Shown here: in pieces, positions 10,701 through 23,353 of the stretch
Layout: every line of letters begins with the position of its first letter
How positions within the stretch are numbered: position 1 is the first letter of the stretch
The notes under the pieces: generated by a model
The model's database searches: none
What the model saw: only the letters and a program-made list of their open reading frames with translations
Told to the model about the DNA's origin: nothing
Program-made: the position numbers and the translations under genes
NCBI GenBank assembly: GCA_024449915.1
Contig: JAMZAV010000064.1
Coordinates: forward strand, 434,001-498,000
Reading direction: 5' to 3'
Source of the DNA: Sweltsa coloradensis
Taxonomy: Eukaryota > Arthropoda > Insecta > Plecoptera > Chloroperlidae
Length of the DNA: 64,000 nt

Positions 10701-12317
10701 CACGTCGTTGTCACATTTCGTTATTTCTCTGTGGTTTATCGTTTGATGGCAATCACGAAATTTGAATAAGCTGCCGAAAATTGAAAAATTTGGTTGGAAA
10801 TAGAATCTTATATACAGTTTGATATTTCTTTCTATCTTTATAATTGCTTCAACGTCTACGTCCGCTCTGAATTGCGTTCAGAAGTGCCACAACCCCGTGG
10901 TGAAATGAAATATTGGTCCTGGAATTGTGTTCATATGTAGGCCTTGACTTCCCACAATGCCCCGGCCCGGGGCTGCTTGCTGAGGTGTGACCTTTGCGAT
11001 TCCGAGTTCAAGAGTCGACCCTACAATTCACGGCAATTCAATGATTATTTCAGTTCCACTTCCGGGCTAAAAATTGTGTGCGGTGAGCAACAATATCGCT
11101 CATCGCTCGTATTTGTCCAACCAAAATGCGATATATTCCACGTCTGAAGTTGGTTTCATTGGCCAGAGCGCGCCCAGTATCGATAGGGCGTTTAATGAAC
11201 ATTACACAAAACTTTGTCCAACTTTATTGGTCAGTAAAGAAAGTTAACATAGTCTGGTAAGAAGTTTGGACGGGACGGCCTAGTCTGGTAATAACTGGGT
11301 CAGACCAACCAGTGTGGGGTTGATAACAAAGTCACGGACTGTGACACAACTTTCTTGTTGGTCCACTAACAAAAGTCAATATTCACTTCGGTCGAAAACC
11401 ACGAGGTCTATTTTTTCGTAAAATTAATTTGTTCGTGAATATAAAAAAGTACTTTCTCTGGCGTACGGATGATGTGGGCTTACCCTCGCCCCGATGATAA
11501 AATGAAAGGATAAAATGTTTGATGAAAGTGAAATGATGATACGCGTAGTTGATGGGGCGCCGGGCGACGGCGACAAATACCCCGCCCGTGCGCCAGCCGT
11601 GTTGTCGTCCCCACTTGTTATGTTAATGCACTCGGCTGCAACATGCAAGCTCCCTAATGTTGAGACCAGATGGTGTGTGTGTTGCTTCAACACGATACAC
11701 GAGTTTCATCAAAAACATACACACTTCATTAATAAACTTTCAACACGGGATGTGGCTCTAAAAATATTACCCATCCCGACCTACCCTACATTTCGCAAAT
11801 TAATTTTGGACACGCAATTTAATTTAAATTTAAAAAAATATTATAACCTGAGCTAAAAGTGTATTAAAATAATTTTTAAATGTTTTTATGTGCTTAAAGT
11901 ATTCTATTCACCTATTCCAACACATTGAAAAATGTCAATAAAATATACAATACAATATAAAAAATAATAATTTAAAGTTTAAATAATAATTACAACATTA
12001 AATGCAAACTATGTTTTTGTGTTTTAAATGAAGAAAAGTATGTCACTCTGATAACAAAAAAAGAAAAGAAAAATATAATTTTTGTAATAGAGCGCATGCG
12101 CTCGATTTTGGTATGATATGTATTTTTGTATTTATTTATTTATTCAACATTAATTAGTTCTATTTTCGTTTTCCTTACAAATTGATTTACAACAGAATAA
12201 ACATAAACATAAATGAACACAAATAATTGAACTTGTGTATTAACAATGGTATTAAGTATAAAGAATTCACATTCGAGAGTACTAATTCTGTAGACATCTA
12301 TTAGATGTGAAATGACT
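10701..12317. other. Unassigned
   Basis: Nothing recognisable. A short GC-richer patch lies at 11540-11640; the rest, especially 11800-12250, is strongly AT-rich. Confidence 0.55.
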
Positions 12318-12484
12318 ATTTCTCGATTTGATTAGTCGGGAAACACTCCCGTAGGTGTAACTGTTGTTATTTACTACAATTCAGAAATTAAAAAAGTCCG
12401 CCCCAACTTTTAATTTCTGAATTGTAGTAAACAATAACAATTACACCAACGGGAGTGTTTTCCCGACTAATCAAATCGAGAAAT
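12318..12484. mobile_element. Hairpin MITE, 77-bp arms
   Basis: Arms 12318-12394 and 12408-12484 are inverted copies, with one single-base indel and about four mismatches over 77 bp, leaving a 13-bp loop that contains GTCCGCCCC. The arm nearest the loop (CTACAATTCAGAAATTAAAA) is the same sequence that flanks the tRNA-like unit 200 bp downstream. Non-autonomous DNA element or folded-back SINE remnant; no clear target duplication. Confidence 0.85.
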
Positions 12485-12592
12485 AAACCCTCGCTCATAC
12501 CTGCGTAAAGGTAATGACATATTAATGTTTGGTGGTCAGTTCAAAGGCAGCAGATATTCGTTGCAGTACTGTTCCATCCATTCAGATGTATA

Positions 12593-12728
12593 ATGCAACT
12601 ACAATTCAGAGCTTAAAATGTACCCGTCCTGCTAGTGGTTAAGACGCCTGTCTGGAATTCGGGAGATCCGTGGTTCGATTCCCGGTTGGGTCGGACTTTT
12701 TTAATTTCTGAATTGTAGTAAATAATGT
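12593..12728 (+). repeat. tRNA-like unit framed by inverted repeat ends
   Basis: A tRNA-derived region (12623-12696) has an A-box-like GCTAGTGGTTAAGACG and a perfect B box GGTTCGATTCC (12672-12682), followed at once by a Pol III type T6 terminator (12697-12702). The acceptor ends do not pair, so it is not a functional tRNA gene. It is bracketed by CTACAATTCAGAGCTTAAAA and the inverted TTTAATTTCTGAATTGTAG, matching the arms of the adjacent hairpin MITE. Best read as a SINE head or captured tRNA pseudogene. Confidence 0.7.
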
Positions 12729-13779
12729 AAAATGAATAGTTGTCATAAATTATAAATAACACAAAGGACGCGATAATCAAATAAATGCAAGTTCCGGATT
12801 TTTGTATAAGACTAGATTTAGTATAACTCGTAATAAGCTAGTCAATCACAATGAAACTCGAAGAAAATTGATTGAGAACTTTACTCGGCAAAACTTGGAT
12901 CCAATGATTCTAACACCACCACTTATAAAAAGAGGACTAACTTGCTAAAACTAATTTAAGAAGTTTGAAACAGACTGAATTAAAGTGATTTGGATTGAAT
13001 TTCAATCCGCAATGAGTTAAACTCGTCAGAGTGTAGGTGCTGACTCGAACACATGCCGAGTTGCTCAACAACGCTCGTTGCTAGAGACAGGATAATGAAA
13101 CCCGTCAGACATCTTGCTAGACTCACTTTGTGTGGGGGAGGGGGGGGGGTACTGACGAATGGGGACAGGGTAAACTTGCACTTTAATTGCAACGACAAGC
13201 ACTTAGTGTTGCTAATGTGTAAAAAAAATCGAATAAGTATCCATATATTTGCACCCTGAAAGTTATACATTTAAATTGTTTCCCACAAATATGTATTGAC
13301 ATTTATCTGCTCATATGGCAAGTAAGCCAATGCAGGACAAACACACTCACACACACACCTCTTAAACCTTTTTACAATGAATCACTAACGACAAAAATCC
13401 AGTGGTAACAATGAATGTCTGAAACTAAATATCTGTGTATGCAACAAATAAAATGTCAGTTATTAAATATAGACAGAAAGCAGATAATATGAAGTTAAAC
13501 ATTTACATCTACTATCTGAACCAACACAGTCATAGTTCAATATTATCTATTGGAATTTTGAAATTGTTTGCCAACAATATAATAATGGCTCAATTAAAAA
13601 ACCGTAGAAATTACGTTTCTTAAAAATATATATGATGGTTTCCATTAAAATCATTATTATATTGGGATCTATAGGAAATGTATATTAAAACCGTGAATAA
13701 CTGAGACGTCACTAAACAGGACTGTTTTAACTCAGACCTACGGTAGTTCCAGCTTTAGGCTGCAATCTTACCTTATGAA
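12729..13779. other. Unassigned
   Basis: A G9-like tract near 13140 and an imperfect CA run near 13345; otherwise featureless. Confidence 0.55.
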
Positions 13780-14060
13780 TCATCAAATTAGGGAATTGCT
13801 ATTCGTTAATCCCAAACTATAAATCGTCCACATTTAGGAGCCATTATGGCTCAAGGAACATTAATCCTAGCGAGCTCTCGCACTTGGAGATTTCCAGCAT
13901 TGCATTATATCTTCCGGCTGTAATCTCGCGCTATCCGGTAACATTTACATTGCGCTTTCCCCCGAGGGAAACGAACTGACGTTTTTTCTACTTTTTTTAC
14001 ACCCACGCCAGAAAAGTAAAGGTGAAGCAGAATTAGGTCAAAAGGTTAACTTTCCGAAAA
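13780..14060. promoter_or_regulatory. Possible regulatory module
   Basis: Less AT-rich than its neighbours, with clustered homeodomain-type cores: GTTAATCCC, ATTAATCCT (both containing TAATCC, the Otx/Bicoid type) and several ATTA/TAAT sites. No coding frame. Functional reading is speculative. Confidence 0.15.
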
Positions 14061-14599
14061 AATGTTTTACATTTATTATGGATATTATGCCACATTGAGT
14101 CATCATGGCATTGGGCGCAATTAAAATATATATTGTTTCATGTCTACCACCGAAAATTAGTCTTTTCGAAATACAGAAAATAGAGTACAAACAGATTTGT
14201 TTTATTTATTAAATAAACAGATTTAAATGTTTAAATCAGTCGCTAACAAATTAATGACCAACGTTGTTGGTTTAGTTCAAAATTACGTTTGTAACAAACG
14301 AAGGCAAATTAACTGTGAATGTTGATATTTTTACGGCATTTAGAAATAAACTGTAAATATTGATATTTTTACAGCATTTACGATGACTTTTTAATGAGTG
14401 TTAAATAAACAATTTCTAAATTACAGTCCAATTACAACTCACACACAGAGAATTTGTGTTCTTGAAGTCACTTAGGGCCGCTTGGGCTTATGATTCAAGG
14501 GGGTGGGGTGATCGGTTTAACCTGTTATCCGTAAATAAATATAAAAAGTTGTCTGTTATTGTAAACTGAGATTGAAATTTAGAATCACTTAATCAACAT
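14061..14599. other. Unassigned AT-rich sequence
   Basis: Nothing beyond two similar stretches (GTAAATATTGATATTTTTAC and a neighbour) near 14315-14380. Confidence 0.55.
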
Positions 14600-14619
14600 A
14601 AATCATTTCTTTATATACA

Positions 14620-14752
14620 TTGTTCTTGTAGTATATTACTATTTCAAACTTTCGCTTAATTATTGTGTATGCATTTATGTAATTAAATTTATTTAGTAGT
14701 CTTTATGTTAATCAGGTTTTTGACTAAATAGGATTGACGTTTAATAAATGAA
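14620..14752 (+). repeat. LINE-like 3' tail stem-loop, type 2 (diverged)
   Basis: Matches the tail at about 18515-18625 over roughly 100 bp, ending in ATCAGGTTTTTGACTAAATAGGATTGACGTTTAATAAA. The stem has decayed. AATAAA occurs right at the end. Confidence 0.5.
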
Positions 14753-15816
14753 CAAGTAAAGCATGAACCAGTTTATGATGGAGTAAGATGCCAGTGTAGC
14801 ACAAAGACGTACAAATTATTGAAGTAAACGTAGCTTAGATTTCACTAACACATAACGAATTTACGTTAAATTAATTTTAAAGAAAGTCTTACATAACGTT
14901 GCGAATATTAGTTTCAAGTTAGCATCTTCCATATAGAACAGACCCTTAAGATTCAAAAACGTCTTCAAATACATTTTAAAGAAAAATACTCTCGAGTGTG
15001 ACAAGAATACCAACCACTCTTGTCCTTGATGAAGTTCATCCCTGCCAAGATTACCCCGCCAAAACGTGGAGTGAATACTTTAAGCTTGTAGGTTATCTCG
15101 TAAAGTGTGATGACATTATTATGTGTCGCGTAATAGGCCTCCCAGCGTTCTTTGTTTAACACATGAGTACCTTTTTCTCCCCCTCCCTCCCCCACCCTGC
15201 TTCGTTATTCCCCGTTCATCGTTGAACTCTCTACCCACCTCGCTACTGCAGGGTGGCGTGTACCAGACAGCTGCGGTGCGCCCAACCCTACACCTAGTCG
15301 TGTTCTGCATACAGCACCGTAATTATCTTCAGCAGGGATACTCTTCAAATTATTAACTAAGGAAGTAGGCTTATCAATCCCCTTTAAAACACAGCCTTAA
15401 CTAACCTTACATCCCCGTCCGGGCAGGAGTCTCATGTTTCTAATCTCATCAATTTAATATGCCAGATTTGTGGTAAGTTTCCATGGGAGTTACGTCGCGA
15501 CATAATGCTCGCGCTGTAATTTGCTGGACAATCAGCTAATTACAAGTAGGGTAGACGCTACCTTGTTTAAGGAAACGGCGTTTATGTGGCCATTACGAGG
15601 TCGTTATCCGGTTAGTGGTTGCAATCATTAGGTCTATAAAGTCCCGTTCGAAAACTCTTAATGAAGCTCTGAGTTAACAGTTAGGCCTAGGCACTTAATC
15701 AAAAGCTTCGAGTAAGCCGGTCTGATGATTATAACTCCGATACAACATAGCAAAGCTAAGCGTTGACCAGTTTGTCTCGATTAGTCCCCTAAAACAGGTC
15801 GTCCCCTATTACGGTC
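14753..15816. other. Unassigned, with a possible regulatory stretch
   Basis: A C-rich tract lies at 15178-15200. The stretch 15460-15680 is less AT-rich and contains GCTAATTACAAG, TTTATGG and GGCCATTA homeodomain-like sites; a regulatory role is only a possibility. Confidence 0.4.
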
Positions 15817-15890
15817 CAGAGGGATTATTCATATCACCAATGCAAAAGGTCTGGGTTCAAATCACGGTTGTGACGGCTCTCATGTTTTTT
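15817..15890 (+). repeat. tRNA-like remnant with T6 terminator
   Basis: A B box (GGTTCAAATC, 15854-15863) with a mostly pairing T-arm is preceded about 30 bp upstream by a weak A box (GGTCCAGAGGGATTA) and followed by T6 at 15885-15890. Same layout as the tRNA-like units at 12.6 and 42.7 kb. Not a functional tRNA. Confidence 0.45.
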
Positions 15891-17840
15891 AATTATTCAA
15901 ATTCCCCTAATCCAACAATATAATGCTTTTGGATCCATCCTAAAGCATTGACCCACGTGGTATTGATATAGTAATGAGCCCTGTTGAAAATCAGTATGAG
16001 TTGTTTGATTAGGCTATCGTAACGTATTTATTTTTGTACGTATTTCATTACAAACATCCTTGATTATACAACCTCGTTTAATTTTTTTTTCGTTTTTTTT
16101 TTTAAAATTTTGAACTCTGTAGTCTAATTTATTACAAATACCAAACTGGTGTGTATGTTTCTAATTATGACTGAAGCCAAATACAGCGTCAATGACATGT
16201 CGACGGTGAGTTTGATAATTCCATGAACTAGCAGAATCAAGCAATACGATAACACAGGTTTATATTAGCAGTAGGTCTACACAGGCTACCAAATAAAAAC
16301 TGAAATTTCTCATCAACGAAACAAATATCGTTCAAATATAAAAAAATAAAATATAGCCTGTGTCAAGTTTTAAAAATGTGTTTATTGTAATATATCCAGG
16401 TTAATAAGTAGTGCATTGTGTAAATGTAAAAATATTTAAAATTATGTTTAAATGCGTTTTAGTTGGGGAGGATCTAACTAATCTCTTAAATAAATTTATA
16501 GTAGGTAATGAAATCTTGTGATGTGATATTATGGGAAGAGGCCATGACATGTTACCACATTTGCCTAGAAGAAGTATCAAGAACAGCAAATTTTAAACTC
16601 ATAAATTGAACCTCACAATGTTATATATTACTTTTTATTTAAATATTCTTCGAGTACTTCGTAAACAGGTGGTAAGTCCAATTGGGGATGGTAGTACACT
16701 GACTGACAACCTCTTTAATACTGAAATAAAGATAATGCGTTATCAAACAGATACGTGAATTTGCATAGTTCTTAAAAAGTAACCACTGAATGTAACATTT
16801 TGACTCTTATCAACCATTTTTATCAAACCAAAGGAATTGGGGAAATGGGGAAAATGTCGTAAAAGGAGAAATCGGCTTCAAACCAACGCGTGGATTCAGA
16901 TAACGTAGCTCCATGCTGCTTAACTTTGTGACATGACTGTACGGGAATCAGCTTACTTTCAGTTATTAGTCGTTGGGTAAAAAAACAAAACAAAGCTTAT
17001 AGGATAAAATGCTTTCGCTTCGTAATTAAAAACCCTACGTAATTAATTATCACGAGTACACCATTCCTTTTTTAAATCCTGCGTGGATGTCTCCCCAATT
17101 AAAGGTTATTAAAAGTATGATTAAAATAACGATGAATCTCAATTTTGAAGAGACCCTCACCTCACAACCCCCCCTCCCCCTTTCTATTTTTGAGCTTCGC
17201 TTCAAGTAGCCGTCTTTTTAATAATCGGAACATCTTCGATTCTTCTTCGAGAACCTCAGTGATTGACATCAATCGAATAAAACTCGAGATTCACGCACAA
17301 AAATCGCTTGCATCGAGTAAAATGTTATTTTTCTAATCTAAACTCGAATCGCGTTTGATTTCTGATTGGATGAAATTGCGCTTGTCGTCGACTTCGAGTT
17401 TAATGAACGGCTGATTCTAAGATGCGTATAACGGTAAGTAACGACTAACCTGAATCTAACTCGTTCTTATTGTAGTTAACCTCCTTGGGTTGCGTAGTAA
17501 TGGATCTCTAGGCTGAAACGTGCTCCGAATAACAATGTAATTACCGCGATGTAACAAGGGAAATGTTCTATAATGCATTGCACTATGATATTGCGTAACC
17601 AATCACCTAATAGGACCGTGGGGTGTACGGGGGCGTCGCGGCTTCAGGAGCATCTAAATCTAATCTCAGGTATTTTATTAACAATTATTCAAATCAACGG
17701 ATCGCTAGAGATGAAGCTGGATACAATGGAACATGTATAAACATGTAGCCACACAGCTTCCTATAGTTCTCAACCAATGTAGCTGTACAATCATAGGGTT
17801 CTATATAACCACACTACCTTAAAAACTACTTAAAGTCTAC
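15891..17840. other. Unassigned
   Basis: No recognisable gene. Poly-T tracts at 16082-16103 and a C/T-rich run at 17167-17182. Confidence 0.55.
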
Positions 17841-17845
17841 TACTT

Positions 17846-17903
17846 AAAGTCCCCCACTGAAAATCAGTTTAACTGAGTGGGTAGACTCTAAATACAATTT
17901 ATT

Positions 17904-18002
<99 letters not shown>

Positions 18003-18060
18003 TTTTTTTTTTTTTTTTTTTTTTTTTTATTTATTTATTTATTTATTTATTTATTTTATT
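17846..18060 (+). repeat. LINE-like 3' tail type 1 running into a (TTTA)n microsatellite
   Basis: CCCCACTGAAAATCAGTTTAACTGAGTGGG forms a stem-loop, followed by TAGACTCTAAATAC and then about 160 bp of (TTTA)n (17898-18060) interrupted by a poly-T tract of about 26 bases. The order stem-loop, short spacer, simple repeat is what 3' ends of many non-LTR retrotransposons look like; the microsatellite probably grew from such a tail. Confidence 0.65.
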
Positions 18061-18146
18061 CACCAGTATAGCTTTGTAAGCACATTGTTAGGTCACATTT
18101 GCAGTCTGTTGTGAGACATAATATTGAATTAGAAAATCTTCCATGG

Positions 18147-18164
18147 ACCCGGCACCTCCACCAA
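18147..18164 (-). repeat. Isolated box TTGGTGGAGGTGCCGGGT
   Basis: Reverse-strand occurrence of the box; the downstream blocks of the full repeat are not present. Confidence 0.6.
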
Positions 18165-18189
18165 ATGTTTAAAAAAACTTTCAAGTTAT

Positions 18190-18480
18190 TTTTTATCTAA
18201 CGTGTTGTATTGTAAGGAATCCAAGTATTATTTACAAATGTTAGCTAATAAATAATATTTATTATAAAAATGTAATTATGTATTTAATTGTAAGGAATAA
18301 ACGTGTTATTTGCAAATGTTAGCTAAAAAATTACCGTACGTGTTAAAGCCTGAACACACTTTGCATTCACCAATATAAACGAGCTATATTCTCTCTAAAA
18401 GTTATAAACAGTAACGAGGGTTCGAGATATACAGCTGTCCCGCCCTTATTGTGTGACACATTACCTTAACAAGTATATAG
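18190..18480 (+). repeat. Diverged repeat unit related to 19.0-19.6 kb
   Basis: Contains TATTATTTACAAATGTTAGC twice in diverged form and then a block from CATTCACCAATATAAACGAG to TATTGTGTGACA that matches the opening of the tandem units at 19.1 and 19.35 kb. Confidence 0.55.
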
Positions 18481-18514
18481 TTGTGTTAACGCAGTGTTGG
18501 GTTGCAAATATTTA

Positions 18515-18628
18515 CTTAATTGTAGTTCATTGTTATGTCTGCATCTATGTATTAGATTTATGTAGCTGTCCTCTTTTGTAGATCAGTTTTTTAACTGAAT
18601 AGGATAGACGTTAAAGAAGTAAATAAAT
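18515..18628 (+). repeat. LINE-like 3' tail stem-loop, type 2
   Basis: GATCAGTTTTTTAACTGA stem-loop followed by ATAGGATAGACGTTAAAG and AAATAAA. The same block occurs inverted at about 42160-42230 and, diverged, at 14.7 kb. Confidence 0.6.
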
Positions 18629-19010
18629 TGCAGTTCACTCCCTACATCGGTAGGTAAAGCCGAAGGATTTCTATTCTCAGGCATGACACATTTTTTTTAC
18701 TTTAGCAATCACACAAGTATATTTTATCCTTCCAACCTGTTCGTTGCTAATTTTAGTATTTTACCCATTCATTAAATTATTAAATTGGGACAGAAAATTT
18801 CAAAGTAAACGCAGAGAAGTTTATATTGTGTAAATATGTTTCTGCCCTAGCTATCATTTAAAACTCGGATGGTGTTAATATATCCCGGCACTATTACCTT
18901 CCGTATTAATTTTTGAATTCGAACATTTTCAACGAACTGGCTTACCTTAATCAATTATTTTTTAAATAAATTTCTTCTTAGAATTATTCTTTTTCGTTCT
19001 TCGTGTTGTA
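18629..19010. other. Unassigned
   Basis: AT-rich, no feature recognised. Confidence 0.55.
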
Positions 19011-19590
19011 TTTGTAAAGATCACGTATTATTTGCAAATTATATCTCAAAATATACTTACGTTCAAAAATTCAAATACGTGTTGTATGAACTCACCTGGC
19101 ATTCACCAATGTAAACGAGCGATATTCTCTCAGAAAGTTATTAACAGTAATGAGACTGTGAGATATACAGCACTCCCGCTCTCATTGTGTGATATCGTTC
19201 TAGGCGCACAGCGGGACAACGAGAGATGCAGCACATAGGTAATTGATGGAGTGCTAAATTCAATGAGAGGGAAAACAAATTTAATTGCAGTTTCTTTGTC
19301 GTCGTTCTGTTTGTTGACGATGGTAAGCAAATTTACATACTGTGTTCAAATCTGCAATGTGTTGTACAACTAATTCCCTGAAAACGAGGAATTCTTTCAG
19401 AAATGTATAACAGTGAATGACTGTGAATATACAGCACTCCGTCTCATGTGTGTATCGTTTAGGGCAGCGGGCAACGAGAAAAAGAGCAATAGGTAATTGA
19501 TGGAGTGCTAAATTCAATGAGAGGGAAAACAAATTTAATTGCAGTTTGCGTGTCGTGTCGTGTTGCGATGGTAAAAATTTACATACTGTG
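19010..19590 (+). repeat. Two tandem copies of a roughly 250-bp unit
   Basis: Copy 1 (about 19085-19345) and copy 2 (about 19346-19590) share TAATTGATGGAGTGCTAAAT and a following block of about 50 identical bases. Elsewhere copy 2 lacks many one- to three-base pieces that copy 1 has, as in GCGCACAGCGGGACAACGAG against GCAGCGGGCAACGAG. A third, older unit starts near 18355. Confidence 0.8.
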
Positions 19591-21639
19591 ATTGCTTGGC
19601 AAACCCTCCTGGAATGTAGTTTTGCAAACGAATTGCGCACTGAAATACAGATGGAATGCATTTAAATGAAGTCGCCAAGGAAAATGGGATATAACATTAG
19701 TTTGGTTGTGTAGGTTTTGATTATTATGACTTTGTTCAATATCTAGTACATTAGAGATGGGTATCCCAATTAACTTCGATAACGATGTTTAAAAAGTTCT
19801 GTGAAATAAAAAAAGGGAGATACATTTTAATTGGCAATTAGAATGTATGAAATGAGTTTTCTTGTTTATACCATGCTGTTTAGATGAAATAACGCAAACA
19901 ATTAATAATTTCAAATACATTTGCTTACCGTCTAATTCTAAAATCTTATCCATTATTTTTAATACTTATTAATAACATTTAATCAAACATTATATTAAGG
20001 ACATTTAACACTACAAAAGAGCAATATTTCAAAGGTGACCCAGCTTCTTCGTGAGGTTCTTATAGTGTCCTTATAATATTATGTTCACACTACTTGGTAA
20101 TCCCCATATTTGGTATTTTTAGTTGACACACGTATTTGGAAAATGTTAAAGTAAATATATCCATAAATATATCCAGGATAATAAGCAGCTTCATTGAATA
20201 AATCACCAATGTTCTAAAAATATCACATAGCTCAATAGAATACAATTCACATGTTCTGGTGCTTTAATGAATGCCCAATAAATTTTGTATTGCTGCCAAG
20301 AAAAATATGTATATCCTGCCTCTATAGGCGTTTCGGTATCGAATGAACGGTTTTTCTGTGGAATCGTTCTTTCCTAGATAGTTATTAATTAAAGCCTTAA
20401 TAAATAATAAAAATATTGATTGTCATAACATACATTTAACTTTCTTAGTAATTACTTTCTGGTCTGGGGTGTATAACCCTGGTTTTTATCTCCGCTTCGC
20501 TGACCACCATTCTCCCCCACATTCCCCAATAAGCCACACAATCTGGCACTCGGGTTCATACACTAGATTTATTTCCCCCCGGTTCTCTACCCCACTCACT
20601 CTCACTTTGGAAAAGCAACAATTCGCACTCAATATTTTGGAGAAAGGATACGTCGCTCTCTCTCACTCTTATTGTGCCCGTGAACATGATATTCCTCATT
20701 CCGAGATGGCACATTAGGGACGGCCGCGCGTACGGGCCTCATCGGTCTATTAATAAAAGCGTTTACTTGAAATTGAAAGGGGGCGACTTAAAGCTACGCC
20801 TGCAGGCTAAACTAAACGCTGGTCCATCATTCAACCAACTTCTACGATCACATGGCAAAGGATTGATGACCAACCTTAAACTTCTATACCCGCAAGAGAA
20901 ATCTTAGACTAGTTTATCGTCCCGCTTTCAATTTACGTTTCAAAGAAATTTTATTTGAATGCACACGATTTAACGATTAGTTAGTGATTATCGAATTCTT
21001 CGGTGCTTTCTTATTCGCTAGAAGTTTAATATCGCTTCTACGTGAAATACGATTAAACTTGCTCTCTTTGAGATGGTACTACACAGAAACGGTTGCTGAG
21101 AGAGTGCGGTAAGCGATAAACTCGATCGGATTGAGTGTTGTGTGCATAAGCACCTTTCTCGCTAATTTTACGTTACTGTTAAATATAAGGAGCGGATTGT
21201 GCAGACTCGTTATGCTAAAAACTTAGCTTACGTACAATTTAAGAGTAACATAACACACAAGTACCACTTAAGGCATCTAGATAATAGAGCTCATTTACTT
21301 AATAAGGTATTCTGATGATAGCTGGAGAAAGATGGAGTACACAGAATACGTTTTTATTGGCATACTTCTTAAAATTGTGGATCAATTAAAAATGAGAAAT
21401 TAATTTTTATGTTGTTATACTTAATAAGTTTTGCAAAATTTGTTCTAATCTGACGGTATTTTGACTTTATCAGCTCAAAGGGTGAACGCAACATGAGAGG
21501 AATCCGAAGTATTTTGGCACACGATTTATTGAACATAATTTAGAACATCGTGGACTTAAAAAGTACAAAAAGTTCATATCAATAATATCTTCAAGGTAGT
21601 AGTAACTATGTAATTTTTCCCGAATGTTTCAATATAACA
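19591..21639. other. Unassigned
   Basis: Mostly AT-rich. The stretch 20463-20910 is less AT-rich (GACGGCCGCGCGTACGGG near 20719) and carries two overlapping short frames without recognisable motifs. Confidence 0.5.
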
Positions 21640-22377
21640 CAAGGAACGTAAAGTCCGCCGCGTTTATGATGAGCTTTTAAAAAGTTTATTTGCATGGATA
21701 TCTTACTTTTGCAATTCTTGTGTTTTGCTGCTACGCAATACCATTGTACTGATTGTTGTCAGTTCTTTTGTTACCTGTCAATCGGTATTATTTTCGTAAA
21801 AACTATATAAAGCTATTTCTATAGATTTTGGCTAACTTTAAAATTTCTTAAAAGGTGACACATCACCATAACCTAATTCCCCTGTAAATATGAGTTTGGC
21901 CCCACCAGTTGGTCGAATTGGCCAAATGTACGAAAATATCGTCACAAAAATCAAAAAACTTATATTAAAGACTTTATTTCTATGATTCTGCTAAATTTTC
22001 AACTTTTTTTCAAAGGACTACACTCACCATAACCTTAATGTCCATGTATAATATGACGTGTGTACCCCACCCGTTTGGTCAGAATTAACCCAAATGTCAC
22101 GAAAATATCGCACTAAAATCGAAAAAAATCGTAAAAGTACGATATTCATGAGAAATATTTCTTCGATTGTACCCAAAAACAATACACCTCTAAGTTCAGA
22201 GATTTCGAAGGTCCTGTCAAATTTTCATCAAGATCGGATATGCCGTTTGCCTGGTAGAGAGTTAACAAACAGACAAAAAAACAAACAAAAAAAAAAACAA
22301 AAAAAAAAACAAAAAAAAACACCCGAGCTAAATTTTTTGGGGGTCAGTGAAATTGAAGTCTTCGCTTCGCTCATCCA
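21640..22377 (-). mobile_element. Helentron-like non-autonomous element, copy A (decayed)
   Basis: On the minus strand it starts TGGATGAGCGAAGCGAAGAC and ends with the hairpin region, here decayed (AACGTAAAGTCCGCCGCG on the plus strand). It carries the A-rich microsatellite (22264-22320) and two copies of the internal module of about 200 bp (second starting near 21950). Many small deletions mark it as one of the older copies. Frames open within it are repeat translations. Confidence 0.7.
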
Positions 22378-23353
22378 ACAAGATTGCAAGGTAATGTAAT
22401 ATTCAAATAAATGTGTTTCGTGTGGTCACAAATGTAACAAAGATACTAGCAATGAGGCTGGAAATATGATACAGAGTACAGAAATAAATGAAATATACAG
22501 GTCCTAATCAAAATGGGGGAAAAACCTGATTCGTCGTACGATCCCATAAAAGATTAAAGTGAGGGGCAAAAATAAGAAAAGCAGTCAGAAATAATCAAAT
22601 AATCAGGCAGTAAATCTAAACGAACGTAAAAGTTTCATTTTGATGTTCATATCTTGATTGTTCAAGATGAATCAACTGACTCACCGAATTTTTTATAATT
22701 GGTTTGTGTTTAACTGATCGCGAAAGATTCTGAAAGAAAAGCCCGAGATGAGTCTCTGTTTTTGTTCGTTTTTTGTTTTGTTTGTTTGTTTTCTGTTTTT
22801 TTTTTATTTGATAAAAAATTATAAAATGTGCATTATTACGCTTTAGTGGTACTTGATAGGAAATCAAGAAATTAATTAGGAGCTGTAATTATTTTAAATA
22901 AGATAATTCAATACTCGCCAGTCGTATTTTGGTCTAAAATCGTTAAAAGTGCTTCTATGTTACTTTTCGCTGCAATCATTTACAAACGTAGTAAAATGTG
23001 TACGCTCGTCACAGAGTTACGAGTTAATGTTCCAAATTACTCTGGTATGACACCAACTTTGTTATCTCTAAACTATTTAAATTCTGACGCGGTTCTCTCG
23101 TCACCCCTCCTATCGCTTTCCATATTTTGTGTTCGGCCCCAAAAAGTTGTAAAACGTATGTAATTTCAAGCCTCACATCCCCAGTGTACGTCGACATGTT
23201 CCCCGGCCGTTGTCGCCACTTAGGAAAATGAGTTACCACCTCATCATACGCCCGCCAAATCTTTTCTACCTCTTCATGTATTTTTTTTTGCGTTTCAATT
23301 TTGCGTTGCTCTTATCTAAACACTGTCATTATATTAGTTAAAATATTCATTAG
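22378..23353. other. Unassigned
   Basis: T/G-rich run at 22755-22806; no gene seen. Confidence 0.5.

Noticed and set aside
10142..10765. Several overlapping frames across the GC-rich island
   Set aside because: Low-complexity proline/glycine products of poly-C and G-rich DNA, open on both strands.
12623..12696. Functional tRNA gene
   Set aside because: A and B boxes are present but the acceptor stem does not pair.
17898..18060. (TTTA)n tract as a possible matrix-attachment or origin element
   Set aside because: Its position directly after a stem-loop tail makes a grown retrotransposon tail the simpler explanation.
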